Below are positions 22,663 to 32,072 of a DNA stretch of 64,000 nt, one piece after another. The position numbers and the translations under genes are program-made. This stretch comes from Pseudovibrio exalbescens DSM 16456 (GTDB lineage Bacteria; Pseudomonadota; Alphaproteobacteria; Rhizobiales; Stappiaceae), in NCBI RefSeq assembly GCF_000422785.1, contig NZ_AUGS01000008.1, forward strand, positions 124,001-188,000, written 5' to 3'. Below the pieces are notes generated by a model. The model saw nothing but the letters and a program-made list of their open reading frames with translations, was not told the origin of the DNA and made no database searches. Within the stretch, counting starts at the first letter, position 1; every line of letters begins with the position of its first letter.

Positions 22663-22685
22663 GGAGGCCGAACCGCTCGGCCTCC
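22663..22685 (+). terminator. Terminator-like hairpin after kdsD
   Basis: GGAGGCCGA pairs perfectly with TCGGCCTCC around a 5-base loop, 15 bases after the kdsD stop. No T-run follows, so termination would be partial or Rho-dependent. Confidence 0.5.
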
Positions 22686-22883
22686 GCCGCAACGGTACCT
22701 ACCTCCACTCGGCCAAATATCCCAACGGCATAATCAACCTATCCTTGCCACAACATCCAAGACAACCGCAGAATACTGGCAAAAATCACACATAGATTTC
22801 GACTTTTATTAGGATTTGATTAGTCATAGATGGCGTAGTGTGAGCCGAACTAGAGAAGCACTCTATTTCACCAAGGCTCAGGA

Positions 22884-23654
22884 ATGGATCTCGCTACAAT
22901 AATCGGCATTATTGCTGCCAGCGCAGTAATTGCCATCGCGATCTTTATCGGCGGCAGCTTTTCCCAGTTTGTGGATCTCCCATCGATCCTCATTGTGATT
23001 GGGGGCGGCATGGCCGCAACGCTGGTGCGCTTTCCGCTGTCCGGCATTGCGCGAGCGTTTGCGCTAGGCGGCAAGGAAGCCTTCACGCACAAAAACGTTC
23101 AACCTCGCGACCTGATCGAGGAAATCGCAGGTTTGGCAGAAATCGTGCGCAAGCAAGGCCCACTCGGCCTTGAGAACGCCGATGTGTCAGACGATTACCT
23201 GACCAAAGGCATTCAATACATCGCCGATGGCTATGAGCATGATCACATTCGCGGATCCATGGAGCGCGAACGGGACCTGTATCTGGCCCGCCTTCAGGAA
23301 GGTAAGCGCTTTTACAAGGCGCTGGGTGACGCAGCACCAGCCTTCGGCATGATCGGCACACTTGTTGGTCTGGTGCAAATGCTGGCCACCATGGACGATC
23401 CCTCCACCATTGGCCCGTCCATGGCCATCGCTTTGTTGACCACCCTTTATGGCTCGGTCATTGCCAACGTGATCTGCCTTCCCATCGTGGACAAGCTTGA
23501 TGCCAAGTTCGAGATGGAAGAGTTGAACCAGACACTGATTATCGACGGGGTTCTCCAGATCCGCGACAACAAGAGCCCCACCCTGATCCGCGAGATGCTT
23601 CTGGCGTACATGCCCGAACATCACCGCGCAGAATTCATGGAACAAGCGGCATAG
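22884..23654 (+). CDS. motA: Flagellar stator subunit MotA/PomA
   Basis: A 256-residue inner-membrane protein with four helices (about residues 4-24, 30-48, 148-170 and 180-200) and the cytoplasmic loop between helices 2 and 3 that touches the rotor. The conserved prolines and glycines are in GDAAPAFGMIGTLVGLVQML, followed by GPSMAIALLTTLYGSVIAN. Length and the start MDLATIIGII are closer to the PomA/compact MotA type than to the longer rhizobial MotA of the fla cluster. The motB gene follows after 21 bases. No other flagellar gene is in the window. Confidence 0.93.
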   Translation: MDLATIIGIIAASAVIAIAIFIGGSFSQFVDLPSILIVIGGGMAATLVRFPLSGIARAFALGGKEAFTHKNVQPRDLIEEIAGLAEIVRKQGPLGLENADVSDDYLTKGIQYIADGYEHDHIRGSMERERDLYLARLQEGKRFYKALGDAAPAFGMIGTLVGLVQMLATMDDPSTIGPSMAIALLTTLYGSVIANVICLPIVDKLDAKFEMEELNQTLIIDGVLQIRDNKSPTLIREMLLAYMPEHHRAEFMEQAA

Positions 23655-23675
23655 CGCCGCGAGGAAGGTCGCGCC

Positions 23676-24530
23676 ATGGCACGCAGCAAGAAGAAGGAAG
23701 AAGGCGGCGCCCCGTCCTGGCTTGTCACCTTTGCTGACCTCATGTCCCTGTTGGTCTGCTTCTTCGTGCTGATCATTTCGTTCTCAGTACAAGACCAGCA
23801 GAAACTGCAAGTCGTCGCCGGCTCCATTCGCGATGCGTTCGGCATCAAGCAGGAGTCGCGCCGCACCGGAATCATTGAGCTTGATGGCGTACCGCTGCGC
23901 GACTACATGAAAGATGCGTCCCTGCTTGAAGAACAACGCGACGCTGATTTCGCCAGTGTTGACCACATGCAGCGCAAGAAACAGGGACCGGAAGCCAACA
24001 CCCACAGTGTGGAAGAGACCGACATCGAAAAGCCGCGCCAGTTCGCAACCGCCGCAGTCTCTCTACGCCAAGCCTTTCAGGAACTGCCGGAAATCACGGA
24101 GCTTTCCAGCAACATCATCATGGAGGAAACCGACGAAGGCCTCAACATCATGATCGTTGATCAGGAGGGCCGCTCCATGTTCCCTGAAGGTTCCAAGTAT
24201 CCCTATGAGATCACTCGGCGGCTCCTTGCCAAAATGGCGCCAGTTCTGGCACAGCTGCCAAACCGCATCCGCGTAACCGGTCACACGACATCAGGCTATT
24301 CAGCCGTTGCAGCCTCTGAAGGACTGTGGGACCTGTCTACTGGACGGGCCATCGCAGCTCAACATATTCTGGCAGAAAGCGGCCTGCCCACAGACCGCAT
24401 CCATTCGGTGGTGGGCAAAGCCGATACGGAACCCTTGTTTCCCAACGATCCCTACCTTGCCGCCAACCGTCGCATTTCCATTTTGCTCATGACTGAAGAG
24501 CCGCCCTTGCCGCTGGACTACCAGCCCTGA
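23676..24530 (+). CDS. motB: Flagellar stator subunit MotB/PomB
   Basis: A 284-residue protein with a single N-terminal helix (about residues 15-38) carrying the ion-binding D21 in TFADLMSLLVCFFVLIISFS. A plug and linker follow, then a C-terminal OmpA-like peptidoglycan-binding domain (about 160-275) with RIRVTGHTTSG and LSTGRAIAAQHILAESG. It anchors the stator to the wall and forms the ion channel with MotA. The short N-terminus ARSKKKEEGGAPSW is typical. Whether H+ or Na+ is used cannot be decided from the sequence. It converges with nfeD, seven bases apart. Confidence 0.93.
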   Translation: MARSKKKEEGGAPSWLVTFADLMSLLVCFFVLIISFSVQDQQKLQVVAGSIRDAFGIKQESRRTGIIELDGVPLRDYMKDASLLEEQRDADFASVDHMQRKKQGPEANTHSVEETDIEKPRQFATAAVSLRQAFQELPEITELSSNIIMEETDEGLNIMIVDQEGRSMFPEGSKYPYEITRRLLAKMAPVLAQLPNRIRVTGHTTSGYSAVAASEGLWDLSTGRAIAAQHILAESGLPTDRIHSVVGKADTEPLFPNDPYLAANRRISILLMTEEPPLPLDYQP

Positions 24531-24537
24531 CAAGGCA

Positions 24538-24990
24538 TCAAGAAGGGGTTGTTTCCTCAACAACCAGTGACACGCCTTCAATCCGAACAACCCGCACTCG
24601 GGTTCCCTCAGGAAGTTCCGGGCCACGGACCCGCCACACCGTATCGTCAATGTTCAGCGATCCTTGCCCCTGTTCGATTGGGGCGGACAGAATAAACGTG
24701 CGGCCGATGTAGCGGGAGCCCCGCCGATTGAGATTCTCATCGCCTTCAGTGCGCGATCGGTTCATTGCCCAACTCCGTCCCACAAGCAAACTTGCCAGAG
24801 ACAACGCTCCGAATAACACAAACATCCACTGCCAGCTCAGATCAACAAACAGTGCGATGGCCCCCACCAGCATCGCCGCTATGGCGAACCACAGGAAGAT
24901 GAAACCGGGTGCCAGAATTTCCAGCGCCAGCAGCACCAATCCCAAAATCCACCAAGTATACGGCCCAAGATAGTCAATAAGCTGCTGCAT
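24538..24990 (-). CDS. NfeD family membrane protein
   Basis: A 150-residue protein with an N-terminal set of membrane helices (about residues 12-70: WWILGLVLLALEILAPGFIFLW, then two more). A C-terminal OB-fold domain (about 88-145) has GRTFILSAPIEQGQGSLNIDD and TRVRVVRIEGVSLVVEE. NfeD proteins partner SPFH/stomatin proteins in membrane microdomains. The SPFH gene lies immediately upstream, six bases away, so they are one operon. Confidence 0.9.
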   Translation of the reverse strand: MQQLIDYLGPYTWWILGLVLLALEILAPGFIFLWFAIAAMLVGAIALFVDLSWQWMFVLFGALSLASLLVGRSWAMNRSRTEGDENLNRRGSRYIGRTFILSAPIEQGQGSLNIDDTVWRVRGPELPEGTRVRVVRIEGVSLVVEETTPS

Positions 24991-24996
24991 GGTCTG

Positions 24997-25977
24997 CTAC
25001 TGATCTCCTCCCGCGCCAGTCTGCGGCACACTTACACCACGCCGACGCTGTTGCGCCTGCTCGGTAAACACCTCCTTGCTTATTTCGGCAATGCCTGTCA
25101 ACGAGCCAATCAGCGATGAGGCTTCCATGGGAATCATAACAGTTTTCTGGTTTGGCGACTTCGCAAGTTCGGCGAAGGCCTCCACATATTTGGTCGCCAC
25201 GAAGTAGTTCACGGCTCCCATGTCGCCCTCGGCGATTGCCTTGGACACCAGCTCCGTTGCTTTCGCTTCGGCTTCCGCAAGTCGCTCACGCGCCTCCGCA
25301 TCACGGAATGCGGCTTGTTGCCGTCCTTCGGCCTCCAGAATGAGCGACTGCTTGACACCCTCCGCCTTGTTGATTTCTGCCTGCCGATCCCCTTCGGCTT
25401 CCAGAATAGCCGCGCGCTTCTCACGTTCCGCTTTCATCTGGCGCCCCATGGCCTCCACCAGATCCGCCGGAGGATTGATATCCTTGATCTCAATACGAGT
25501 GACTTTCACACCCCACGGCTCGGCGGCGGCATCTACGACCCGCAGGAGTTGCGAGTTGATCAGATCTCGGTTCGACAACAACTCATCCAGATCCATGGAA
25601 CCCATGACACTGCGAATATTCGTCATGGTCAGGTTCAAAATGGCGTTCTGCAATCCCAGAACCTCATAGGCGGCACGAGGTGCGTCTACGATCTGAAAAA
25701 AGGTCACGCCATCAGCCGTGATGGTGGCGTTGTCCCGCGTAATGACTTCCTGCGCTGGAACATCCAGCACCTGCTCCATCATGTTCAGCCTGTGGCCGAT
25801 GCGATCAAGAAACGGGATGATGAGGTTAAGCCCTGGACGAAGGGTCGTGCGGTACTTGCCAAACCGTTCCACCGTGTAGTTGAACCCCTGCGGCACGGTT
25901 TTCACGCCTGCCAGTATGACAAGCACAATTACCGCAACAAGGATCAACAGCGTAATATCAATTCCAAGAACGTTCAT
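24997..25977 (-). CDS. SPFH/band 7 (stomatin-like) membrane protein
   Basis: A 326-residue protein with one N-terminal helix ([18 protein letters not shown], residues 8-26). The SPFH domain covers about 28-190, with [29 protein letters not shown] at its start. A long coiled-coil follows, rich in Ala, Glu, Lys and Arg (about 190-250, [20 protein letters not shown]). The conserved end contains [14 protein letters not shown]. QmcA and stomatin relatives form ring-shaped scaffolds in the inner membrane and act on membrane protease or quality control. It is translated just before nfeD. Confidence 0.92.
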   Translation of the reverse strand: MNVLGIDITLLILVAVIVLVILAGVKTVPQGFNYTVERFGKYRTTLRPGLNLIIPFLDRIGHRLNMMEQVLDVPAQEVITRDNATITADGVTFFQIVDAPRAAYEVLGLQNAILNLTMTNIRSVMGSMDLDELLSNRDLINSQLLRVVDAAAEPWGVKVTRIEIKDINPPADLVEAMGRQMKAEREKRAAILEAEGDRQAEINKAEGVKQSLILEAEGRQQAAFRDAEARERLAEAEAKATELVSKAIAEGDMGAVNYFVATKYVEAFAELAKSPNQKTVMIPMEASSLIGSLTGIAEISKEVFTEQAQQRRRGVSVPQTGAGGDQ

Positions 25978-26036
25978 GGCCTTCAGCCCTCACCCTGCGA
26001 AAAATACTAGGGCGCAAGCTACACGCATTTAATGAC

Positions 26037-26073
26037 AAAAAAAACGTCTGCAACCGACCCACGATTGCAGACG
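26037..26073 (-). terminator. Rho-independent terminator of hemH
   Basis: On the minus strand CGTCTGCAA and TTGCAGACG form a perfect 9-bp stem around an 11-base loop, followed by eight T residues. It lies about 37 bases after the hemH stop. Confidence 0.93.
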
Positions 26074-26109
26074 CTCGAAATTGGTAAACGGACTGGCAGA
26101 AGGTAAGGC

Positions 26110-27180
26110 TCAGGTCCAGCCCTGCAATTCACGTTGCACAACAGCCTCGATAACTCTCATACCCAGATCACTATCATTGAGGCACGGAATATGCGTGAAC
26201 TCTTCGCCGCCATTTTCCTCGAAAATTTCAGCCGCCTCGCCCGCGATTTCCTCAAGGGTCTCCAAACAATCTGCGACAAAACCAGGCTCCATCACGGCGA
26301 TACGCTTGACGCCGTCCTTTGCCAGTTGCTCCACGGTCTTGTCGGTATAAGGTTGCAGCCACTCCTCAGGCCCGAACCGGGACTGGAACGTGACCCGCAG
26401 CTTGTCCTTGTCCCATCCGAGCTTTTCGCGCATCAGGCGCGTCGTCTTCTGGCAATGACAGTGGTAAGGATCGCCTTTTTTGAAATAGCTCTGGGGAATA
26501 CCGTGGTATGACGTCAGCACCACGTCGGGCTCGTGCTCCAACTCGCCAATCTTGCGTTTTATGGAGTCCACAAGGGCATCAATGTAAACCTCATCGTCGT
26601 GATAAGGCGGCACTGTACGGATCGCAGGCTGCCACCGCATTTCCATCAATGCGCGAAATACCTCGTCATTCACGGTCGCGGTCGTGGAGGCTGCGTACTG
26701 GGGGTACAGCGGGAATACAAGAATGCGATCACAGCCTTCCGCCTTGAGGTTCTCCAACCGAGAACGGATGGAAGGGTTGCCATAGCGCATGGCCCAGTCG
26801 ACCACAACGTTCGGGTGTTCAGTGAACGTTTTTGCTAGTTTGTCAGCCTGGCTACGGGTGATCGTTCGCAATGGGCTTTCGTCCAGCTCCTTGTTCCAGA
26901 TCTCCTCATAGGCCTTACCGGACTTTTGCGGCCGCTTGGACAAGACGATTCCGTATAGGATCGGGTACCACAACAGCCTCGGCCATTCGATGACGCGGCG
27001 ATCACTCAGGAACTCAGCCAAGTAGCGGCGCATGGGCCAATAGGATGTGCCATCGGGCGTCCCGAGGTTAACCAGCAGCACCCCCACCTTGCCGAACTTG
27101 ACCGGCGGATGGTCCTTTACATGCGGAATCTGCCCTTCGGCGGGCCGTTCTTTTTCTAGCGTATCCATCTCAGCGACCAT
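26110..27180 (-). CDS. hemH: Ferrochelatase
   Basis: A 356-residue enzyme that inserts Fe2+ into protoporphyrin IX, the last step of heme synthesis. VGVLLVNLGTPDGTSYWPMRRYL and FLSDRRVIEWPRLLW mark the N-terminal porphyrin contacts. The active-site block is SYHGIPQSYFKKGDPYHCHC with the catalytic His. QSRFGPEEWLQPYT and the acidic VMEPGFVADCLETLEEI complete the family pattern. The start is uncertain among ATG 27216, 27180 and 27168, since none has a strong ribosome site; 27180 is a compromise. No clear iron-control box was seen upstream. The gene is monocistronic. Confidence 0.94.
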   Translation of the reverse strand: MVAEMDTLEKERPAEGQIPHVKDHPPVKFGKVGVLLVNLGTPDGTSYWPMRRYLAEFLSDRRVIEWPRLLWYPILYGIVLSKRPQKSGKAYEEIWNKELDESPLRTITRSQADKLAKTFTEHPNVVVDWAMRYGNPSIRSRLENLKAEGCDRILVFPLYPQYAASTTATVNDEVFRALMEMRWQPAIRTVPPYHDDEVYIDALVDSIKRKIGELEHEPDVVLTSYHGIPQSYFKKGDPYHCHCQKTTRLMREKLGWDKDKLRVTFQSRFGPEEWLQPYTDKTVEQLAKDGVKRIAVMEPGFVADCLETLEEIAGEAAEIFEENGGEEFTHIPCLNDSDLGMRVIEAVVQRELQGWT

Positions 27181-27312
27181 TGTGCACCCATCAACATAAA
27201 AACACGTATCATACATAGGCTTAAATGCTTTTTTGACGAGAGCACAACCTGTCGCAAGTCAGTTTTTCTTATTGCACGGCAATATTTTTTATGAACAAGC
27301 CTTGCCCAGGCG

Positions 27313-28554
27313 TCAGGCATCAAGGGGTCGCTCATCGCTGATCACCTTGCCGTCATTCGGCAAGGAACCGGGTTTCACAAGCTTTACCGAGCCAGCAAGA
27401 CCTGTGTGCTCACGCAAAGCCGCGCGTAACTGCTCATCCAAACCTTCCGTTTGTTCACTTGTCTCCACCAACAATTCCATATGGTCTTGTTCGTCACGGC
27501 GCAGAACGGTCAGGCGGGCTTTGAGCACGCCCTCATGAGACGCCTCCACCCGAGCGATTTGGGCAGGATCCACAAACATGCCTTTCACTTTGGTTCGTTG
27601 ATCAGCACGACCCATCCAGCCCTTGATCCGCATGTTGGTTCGCCCGCAAGGAGACTGACCCGGCAAAACAGCAGAAAGATCCCCCGTCGCAAAACGGATC
27701 AGCGGATACTCGGTAGACAAGGTCGTGACCACCAACTCGCCAACGTCTCCCGGCTCCACAGGCTCGCCCGTGCCCGGTCGGACGATCTCGACGATCATGT
27801 CTTCATTGACAACCATGCCTTCCATGGCTTCTGTCTCATAGGCAATCACCCCCAGATCCGCTGTGGCGTAACACTGGCTCACCGTCACGCCACGCCGGGC
27901 GTACTCCTCGCGCAGCGACGGATACAGCGCGCCGCCTGAAACCAACCCGAGCCTCAGGAAACTCAAGTCGACACCTTGTTCTGCTGCCCGGTCGAGGATC
28001 ACTTTCAGGTAATCTGGGGTGCCGGTATATGCTGTGGGCCGAAGTGCCGCCATAGCCTGCACCTGAAGATCCGTATTGCCGATGCCTGCAGGAAACACCG
28101 TGCACCCCAACGCTCTGGCACTGTAATCCATTATGAATCCGCCGGGCGTCATGTGATAGGACAAGGCGTTGTGTACCAGATCACCCGCCCGTACACCCGC
28201 CGCAAACAGCGCACGCGCGCCCTTCCACGCATCATTGCCCGCGGGCTGCGGCTCCCAGATCGGTCCCGGCGACATGAAAAGCCGCTCAAAACCAGCGGCA
28301 TCAACAGTGGCATAACCGCCAAGCGGCGGCGTCTGCGTCTGTGCTTCCAGCAATGAGGACTTCCTCAATACCGGCAAATCGGCCAGAGCAGCGCGATCAA
28401 TGACGGCATTTGGATCAACATTTTGCAGATGAGCCTGCCATCCACGCGCCTTCGCTTTGGCCTCAGCGACCACCTTGGGCAGCCGTGCAAACAAATCCGC
28501 CTCCCGCTCTTCGGGACTGCGCGTTTCGTTGGTATCGAAATGCTGCGGGCTCAT
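27313..28554 (-). CDS. Phenylacetate-CoA ligase-like AMP-forming enzyme
   Basis: A 413-residue adenylating enzyme of the PaaK group, which joins aryl-acetic or related acids to CoA. The N-terminal PaaK features include LPVLRKSS and MSPGPIWEPQP. The acyl-binding core has YHMTPGGFIMDY and TAYTGTPDYLK, and the nucleotide motifs are RFATGDLSAVLPG and RIKGWMGRADQRTKVKG. An AGGAGG site five bases before ATG 28554 decides the start. It closes the minus-strand block of acyl-CoA ligase and Liv transporter genes, with which PaaK-like genes are often found, but an RNase T2 gene separates it here. Its true acid substrate is unknown. Confidence 0.86.
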   Translation of the reverse strand: MSPQHFDTNETRSPEEREADLFARLPKVVAEAKAKARGWQAHLQNVDPNAVIDRAALADLPVLRKSSLLEAQTQTPPLGGYATVDAAGFERLFMSPGPIWEPQPAGNDAWKGARALFAAGVRAGDLVHNALSYHMTPGGFIMDYSARALGCTVFPAGIGNTDLQVQAMAALRPTAYTGTPDYLKVILDRAAEQGVDLSFLRLGLVSGGALYPSLREEYARRGVTVSQCYATADLGVIAYETEAMEGMVVNEDMIVEIVRPGTGEPVEPGDVGELVVTTLSTEYPLIRFATGDLSAVLPGQSPCGRTNMRIKGWMGRADQRTKVKGMFVDPAQIARVEASHEGVLKARLTVLRRDEQDHMELLVETSEQTEGLDEQLRAALREHTGLAGSVKLVKPGSLPNDGKVISDERPLDA

Positions 28555-28629
28555 CATCCCCTCCTGCTTGTTCGTCACACATGACCGCCCATCGGCTGGG
28601 CGGCCTGCCGGGGGATAAGACAAAGGCCG

Positions 28630-29646
28630 CTATTGCAACCCGACAACATCCACGATGCCGCCATCACACCCCGGGTTCACCTTCTCCGCTTCACCCATCA
28701 AACGGGCAATCGGCAATCCGAACTCCAACTCTCCCTTGAGGTGAAGACGAAGTTCAGTAATCAACGTCCGCGCCCCATCCTCGGCGCAAACCACAGACAC
28801 CCGCTGGCCAGCGCCTCGGCCAAACGCCTTGTCAAATGCCTGTCGGATCTCGCTTGTACTCACGAACTCACCCAGATTGCCGACAAACAGGTCACGCACC
28901 TGAGACAGGTTGACCTGCGCCAACAAGTTGATGGATTCGCGGTAGTAAGCCTCGGCACTCGGCCCGAAACAGGTGCCGTGTTTCACCCACTCATACCGGT
29001 GCAAATACGAGGCCGTACCCGGCATCACATGGCTCAAGGTCCGACGCGTGTCTTCACTCAGATCCAGCGTCGGCAGTTCGTCCCAGTGTCGCTGCTCTGC
29101 CAACTGTCGGTAGCCTGTTGGCACTTCGCAGTACACATTATCGCGCGGCTGTGGCCACAAGCCGTGCAGCGAAAAGTTCTCCGCATCCAACCGCAAAGCT
29201 GTCTGGGTCTGGCACTCCAGCTTGGACGGCCGCGTCTCACAAAAGCCCGGCTGCCAACTGACCGCCAGAACATAAGACAGGTTGCCACTTGCATCGCCCG
29301 ACAGTGACAAGTCACCGTCCGGAGCATCTGCCCCGCTAGGCACGAGCGGTTCATTTGCGACAACAGTGCGCACACCGCACTCCACCTCCACCCAGCGTTG
29401 TGACGGGTTAGCGCCTTTGACACGCACCAGATAGTGTGAGGCCGCCTCCTTGTTCTTCGCGATCACCTGATAGGCGTGATCAGGTTCCACGAACACATCG
29501 CCTGGGTTCGTTTGCTTGCGCAACGACTGGTAAGCCGGACATACCTCGTCCGCCACAAAGTAGCCGTCGAGAGGTATCTGCGCGCCAGCCCGGGCCGCGA
29601 TCAAAGACGTAGCGGTCGCCATTGCGATTTGTGTGAGTATTTTCAT
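28630..29646 (-). CDS. Ribonuclease T2 family secreted protein
   Basis: A 338-residue protein with a signal peptide (AMATATSLIAARAGAQ, cleavage near residue 22). The two catalytic segments of the T2 family are intact: FSLHGLWPQ with H161 and YEWVKHGTC with E219 and H223. It should cleave RNA through 2',3'-cyclic phosphates in the periplasm or outside the cell. The N-terminal 120 residues before the T2 core are an extra, Cys-containing extension (CPAYQSLRKQT, VEVECGVRTV). The gene sits between livF and the PaaK-like gene, in the same direction, and has no obvious link to their pathway. Confidence 0.9.
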   Translation of the reverse strand: MKILTQIAMATATSLIAARAGAQIPLDGYFVADEVCPAYQSLRKQTNPGDVFVEPDHAYQVIAKNKEAASHYLVRVKGANPSQRWVEVECGVRTVVANEPLVPSGADAPDGDLSLSGDASGNLSYVLAVSWQPGFCETRPSKLECQTQTALRLDAENFSLHGLWPQPRDNVYCEVPTGYRQLAEQRHWDELPTLDLSEDTRRTLSHVMPGTASYLHRYEWVKHGTCFGPSAEAYYRESINLLAQVNLSQVRDLFVGNLGEFVSTSEIRQAFDKAFGRGAGQRVSVVCAEDGARTLITELRLHLKGELEFGLPIARLMGEAEKVNPGCDGGIVDVVGLQ

Positions 29647-29748
29647 CGAAATCTCCGATCTGTCCCTTCGATGAGTCTCCGGGTATTCCGATTGAACCTC
29701 AACACAAAAGCGCATCAGATCCGAACTGTTACTTATGCGCGTACACGT

Positions 29749-30603
29749 TTATGCCAGCCAACGCTTACGCCGTTTGTAATGCTTCACATCTCGGAACGAT
29801 TTGCGCCCTTCACTGCCTACCCCCAGATAGAACTCCTTCACATCTTCGTTTTCCCGCAGTGCAGCGGCATCACCATCCAGCACGATGCGTCCGGCTTCCA
29901 TGATGTAGCCATATGTGGCGTACTTCAGAGCCACATTGGTGTTTTGCTCAGCCAACAGGAACGAAACTCCCTCGTGCTTATTCAGCTTCTGCACAATCTC
30001 GAAAATCTCTTCCACAAGCTGCGGAGCCAATCCCATGGAAGGCTCGTCAAGCAGGATCATCTCAGGCCGGCTCATCAGCGCACGGCCCACCGCACACATC
30101 TGCTGCTCGCCGCCGGAGGTATATCCTGCCTGAGAGGTTCGCCGCTCCCGCAGCCGAGGGAAGTACTCGTAAACCATTTCCAGATCGCGGCGCACTTCGG
30201 TGTATCCGTCGCGGCGCGTATAAGCACCCGTCAACAGGTTGTCTTCAATGGACAGGTGACCGAAACAATGCCGCCCTTCCATCACCTGTATGCAGCCACG
30301 GCGCACCAGAGCATTGGGAGAAAGCGCCTGTACCTGCTCACCATGAAACTCGATCGAGCCCTTCGTGACCTCGCCACGCTCAGCCTGCAAAAGGTTGGAG
30401 ATTGCCTTGAGTGTCGTGGTCTTGCCTGCGCCATTGGCCCCGAGCAAGGCAACAATGCCGCCCTTGGGCACCGTCAATGAAACGCCCTTGAGCACGAGAA
30501 CCACGTGATCATAAATCACTTCAATGTTGTTCACGGAGAGAATGGTCTCCGCGGCGTCCTTGGCATCTTTTTGCGGTGCGCGCGCTTGTGCGGTGGCTGT
30601 CAT
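29749..30603 (-). CDS. Branched-chain amino acid-type ABC transporter ATPase, LivF-like
   Basis: A 284-residue ATPase. Walker A is GANGAGKTTTLKAIS (about residues 53-67), the signature is TSGGEQQMCAVGRALMSRP, and Walker B is MILLDEPSMGLAP with the H-loop region LAEQNTNVALKYA. An N-terminal extension (about 20 residues) and a basic C-terminal tail (FRDVKHYKRRKRWLA) exceed the usual 235-residue LivF. It is the last transporter gene of the block acyl-CoA ligase, livG, livH, livM, binding protein, livF. A strong hairpin precedes it. Confidence 0.92.
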   Translation of the reverse strand: MTATAQARAPQKDAKDAAETILSVNNIEVIYDHVVLVLKGVSLTVPKGGIVALLGANGAGKTTTLKAISNLLQAERGEVTKGSIEFHGEQVQALSPNALVRRGCIQVMEGRHCFGHLSIEDNLLTGAYTRRDGYTEVRRDLEMVYEYFPRLRERRTSQAGYTSGGEQQMCAVGRALMSRPEMILLDEPSMGLAPQLVEEIFEIVQKLNKHEGVSFLLAEQNTNVALKYATYGYIMEAGRIVLDGDAAALRENEDVKEFYLGVGSEGRKSFRDVKHYKRRKRWLA

Positions 30604-30650
30604 TGTCTTGTTCCCGGCCTGCCCTGAATTCCATTGGTATCGAGGTGAAT

Positions 30651-30672
30651 GCCGGGCGACACATCGCCCGGC
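30651..30672 (-). terminator. Intercistronic hairpin between the binding-protein gene and livF
   Basis: GCCGGGCGA pairs perfectly with TCGCCCGGC around a 4-base loop, about 18 bases after the binding-protein stop. With no T-run it probably stabilises the upstream message or reduces livF expression. Confidence 0.6.
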
Positions 30673-30690
30673 ACCAGTTCACTGCGTGCC

Positions 30691-32004
30691 TTATTCGCAA
30701 GGCAGCCCGTCGCGCCCCGGCCACGGTGCGTTGTTCTCGGCATATTCAGCCGCTTTTTCCTTTTCCAACGGCTCGATGGACGCACGATCCGGCTTCAAGA
30801 GATCGCTGGCCTTCACGAATTTCTCGCCATCCCACTCCAGCATCCAGGCACCACCATGACCGGTGTGGTTACTGCACGAGGTCTGGAACGGCGCAGTCAT
30901 GCCGGCCATACCCAGCTCCTCAAGCAGCTCATCCGTGATATTCAGGTTCTCAAGCCCCCAGCGCAGCTGTTCAGCATTCACGGCCCCGACGTCAAAATGT
31001 TCCTGAGCAGCCTTGATGCCTTCAACGAGGAACATCGACATCACCACACCGCGTTGATAGAACACCTTGTCCATGTCCGCTGGCTCTTCGACCATGGAAT
31101 TACCGGCATCAACCACGTGCTCCTTGATGGCATCGATAACAGGATAATCACCCGGTACGTTCCAACTGATGGACTTGTACCCCTTGGCCTTTTCACCGAG
31201 CGGGATCAGGTCGTCATCAGACCCGGACCACCACACGCCCACGAATTTGTCCATCGGGAAACGGGTCTTGACGGCTTCCGTAAGGGCGCCGGCATTCATT
31301 GCCCCCCAACCCCACATGACAACCCAATCCGGGCGTTCACGGCGGATTTGCAACCACTGCGCAGATTGGTTCTGCATTTCCTTCAGACCAACCGGGATCG
31401 GCACAAGCTCGAAGTCATACTCTTCTGCATACTGTTCCAGCAGCGGCAGCGGCTCTTTGCCGAACGGATGGTCCAGATGCAACAGCGCGATCTTCTGGCC
31501 CTTCAGCGAGTTCATGTCGCCATCGCTGATGAAGTTCATGATCATGGACGCGCCGTCCCAATAAGAGACCGGCGGATTGAAAGCCCATGCAAAGGTGTTG
31601 CCGTCAGACATAGGCGAGAAGCCGTAACCCGGCGCCAGAATCGGTATCCGATCCACATTCGTGCGTGGCAGAACCTGAAGGGTGATGCCGGTCGACCAAG
31701 GCTGGGTCACAATGGCGTTCGCCTTGGTTTTCTCGTAGCACTCCACACCCTTGTTGGTGTTGTAGCCTGTTTCGCACTCTTCAAAGTCCACCATCACGCC
31801 GCCAACACCGCCATCACGCGCGTTCAGCATGTTCACATAGTCACGCTGCCCGTTCATGAGGGGAATGCCGGTCGCCGCAAATGGGCCGGTTCGATACGAC
31901 ATGTTCGGGGTGTACATGGTTTCTGCTGCAACGCTCGTTACGCCGATGCCCAGCGCCAAGCCCCCCGCGGCGACAAGTGCGCCGATCTTCGATAGTTTGG
32001 TCAT
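30691..32004 (-). CDS. ABC transporter substrate-binding protein, Liv/HAAT family
   Basis: A 437-residue periplasmic binding protein. A signal peptide (IGALVAAGGLALGIGVTSVAAE) has no lipoprotein Cys. The Peripla_BP_6 fold follows, with the early segment MSYRTGPFAATGIPLMNGQRDYVN, the inter-domain KIALLHLDHPFGKEPLPLLEQ and RPDWVVMWGWGAMNAGALTEA. A C-terminal stretch has the Cys pair CSNHTGH and LPCE. At 437 residues it is longer than LivK (about 370) and lacks the LivJ pocket sequence I would expect. With two CoA ligases in the same block an aromatic or aliphatic acid is likelier than an amino acid; this is inference. Confidence 0.88.
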   Translation of the reverse strand: MTKLSKIGALVAAGGLALGIGVTSVAAETMYTPNMSYRTGPFAATGIPLMNGQRDYVNMLNARDGGVGGVMVDFEECETGYNTNKGVECYEKTKANAIVTQPWSTGITLQVLPRTNVDRIPILAPGYGFSPMSDGNTFAWAFNPPVSYWDGASMIMNFISDGDMNSLKGQKIALLHLDHPFGKEPLPLLEQYAEEYDFELVPIPVGLKEMQNQSAQWLQIRRERPDWVVMWGWGAMNAGALTEAVKTRFPMDKFVGVWWSGSDDDLIPLGEKAKGYKSISWNVPGDYPVIDAIKEHVVDAGNSMVEEPADMDKVFYQRGVVMSMFLVEGIKAAQEHFDVGAVNAEQLRWGLENLNITDELLEELGMAGMTAPFQTSCSNHTGHGGAWMLEWDGEKFVKASDLLKPDRASIEPLEKEKAAEYAENNAPWPGRDGLPCE

Positions 32005-32072
32005 AGTCTCCTCCACGTTTCCGGTCCTCCACCGGAGCCTTACCTGCGTGATGCTGCGTTTGCGCATTGTCA

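Noticed and set aside
30649-31995. Open frame of 448 codons antisense to the Liv-type binding-protein gene
   Set aside because: It is a shadow of a well-supported gene and no protein family is visible.
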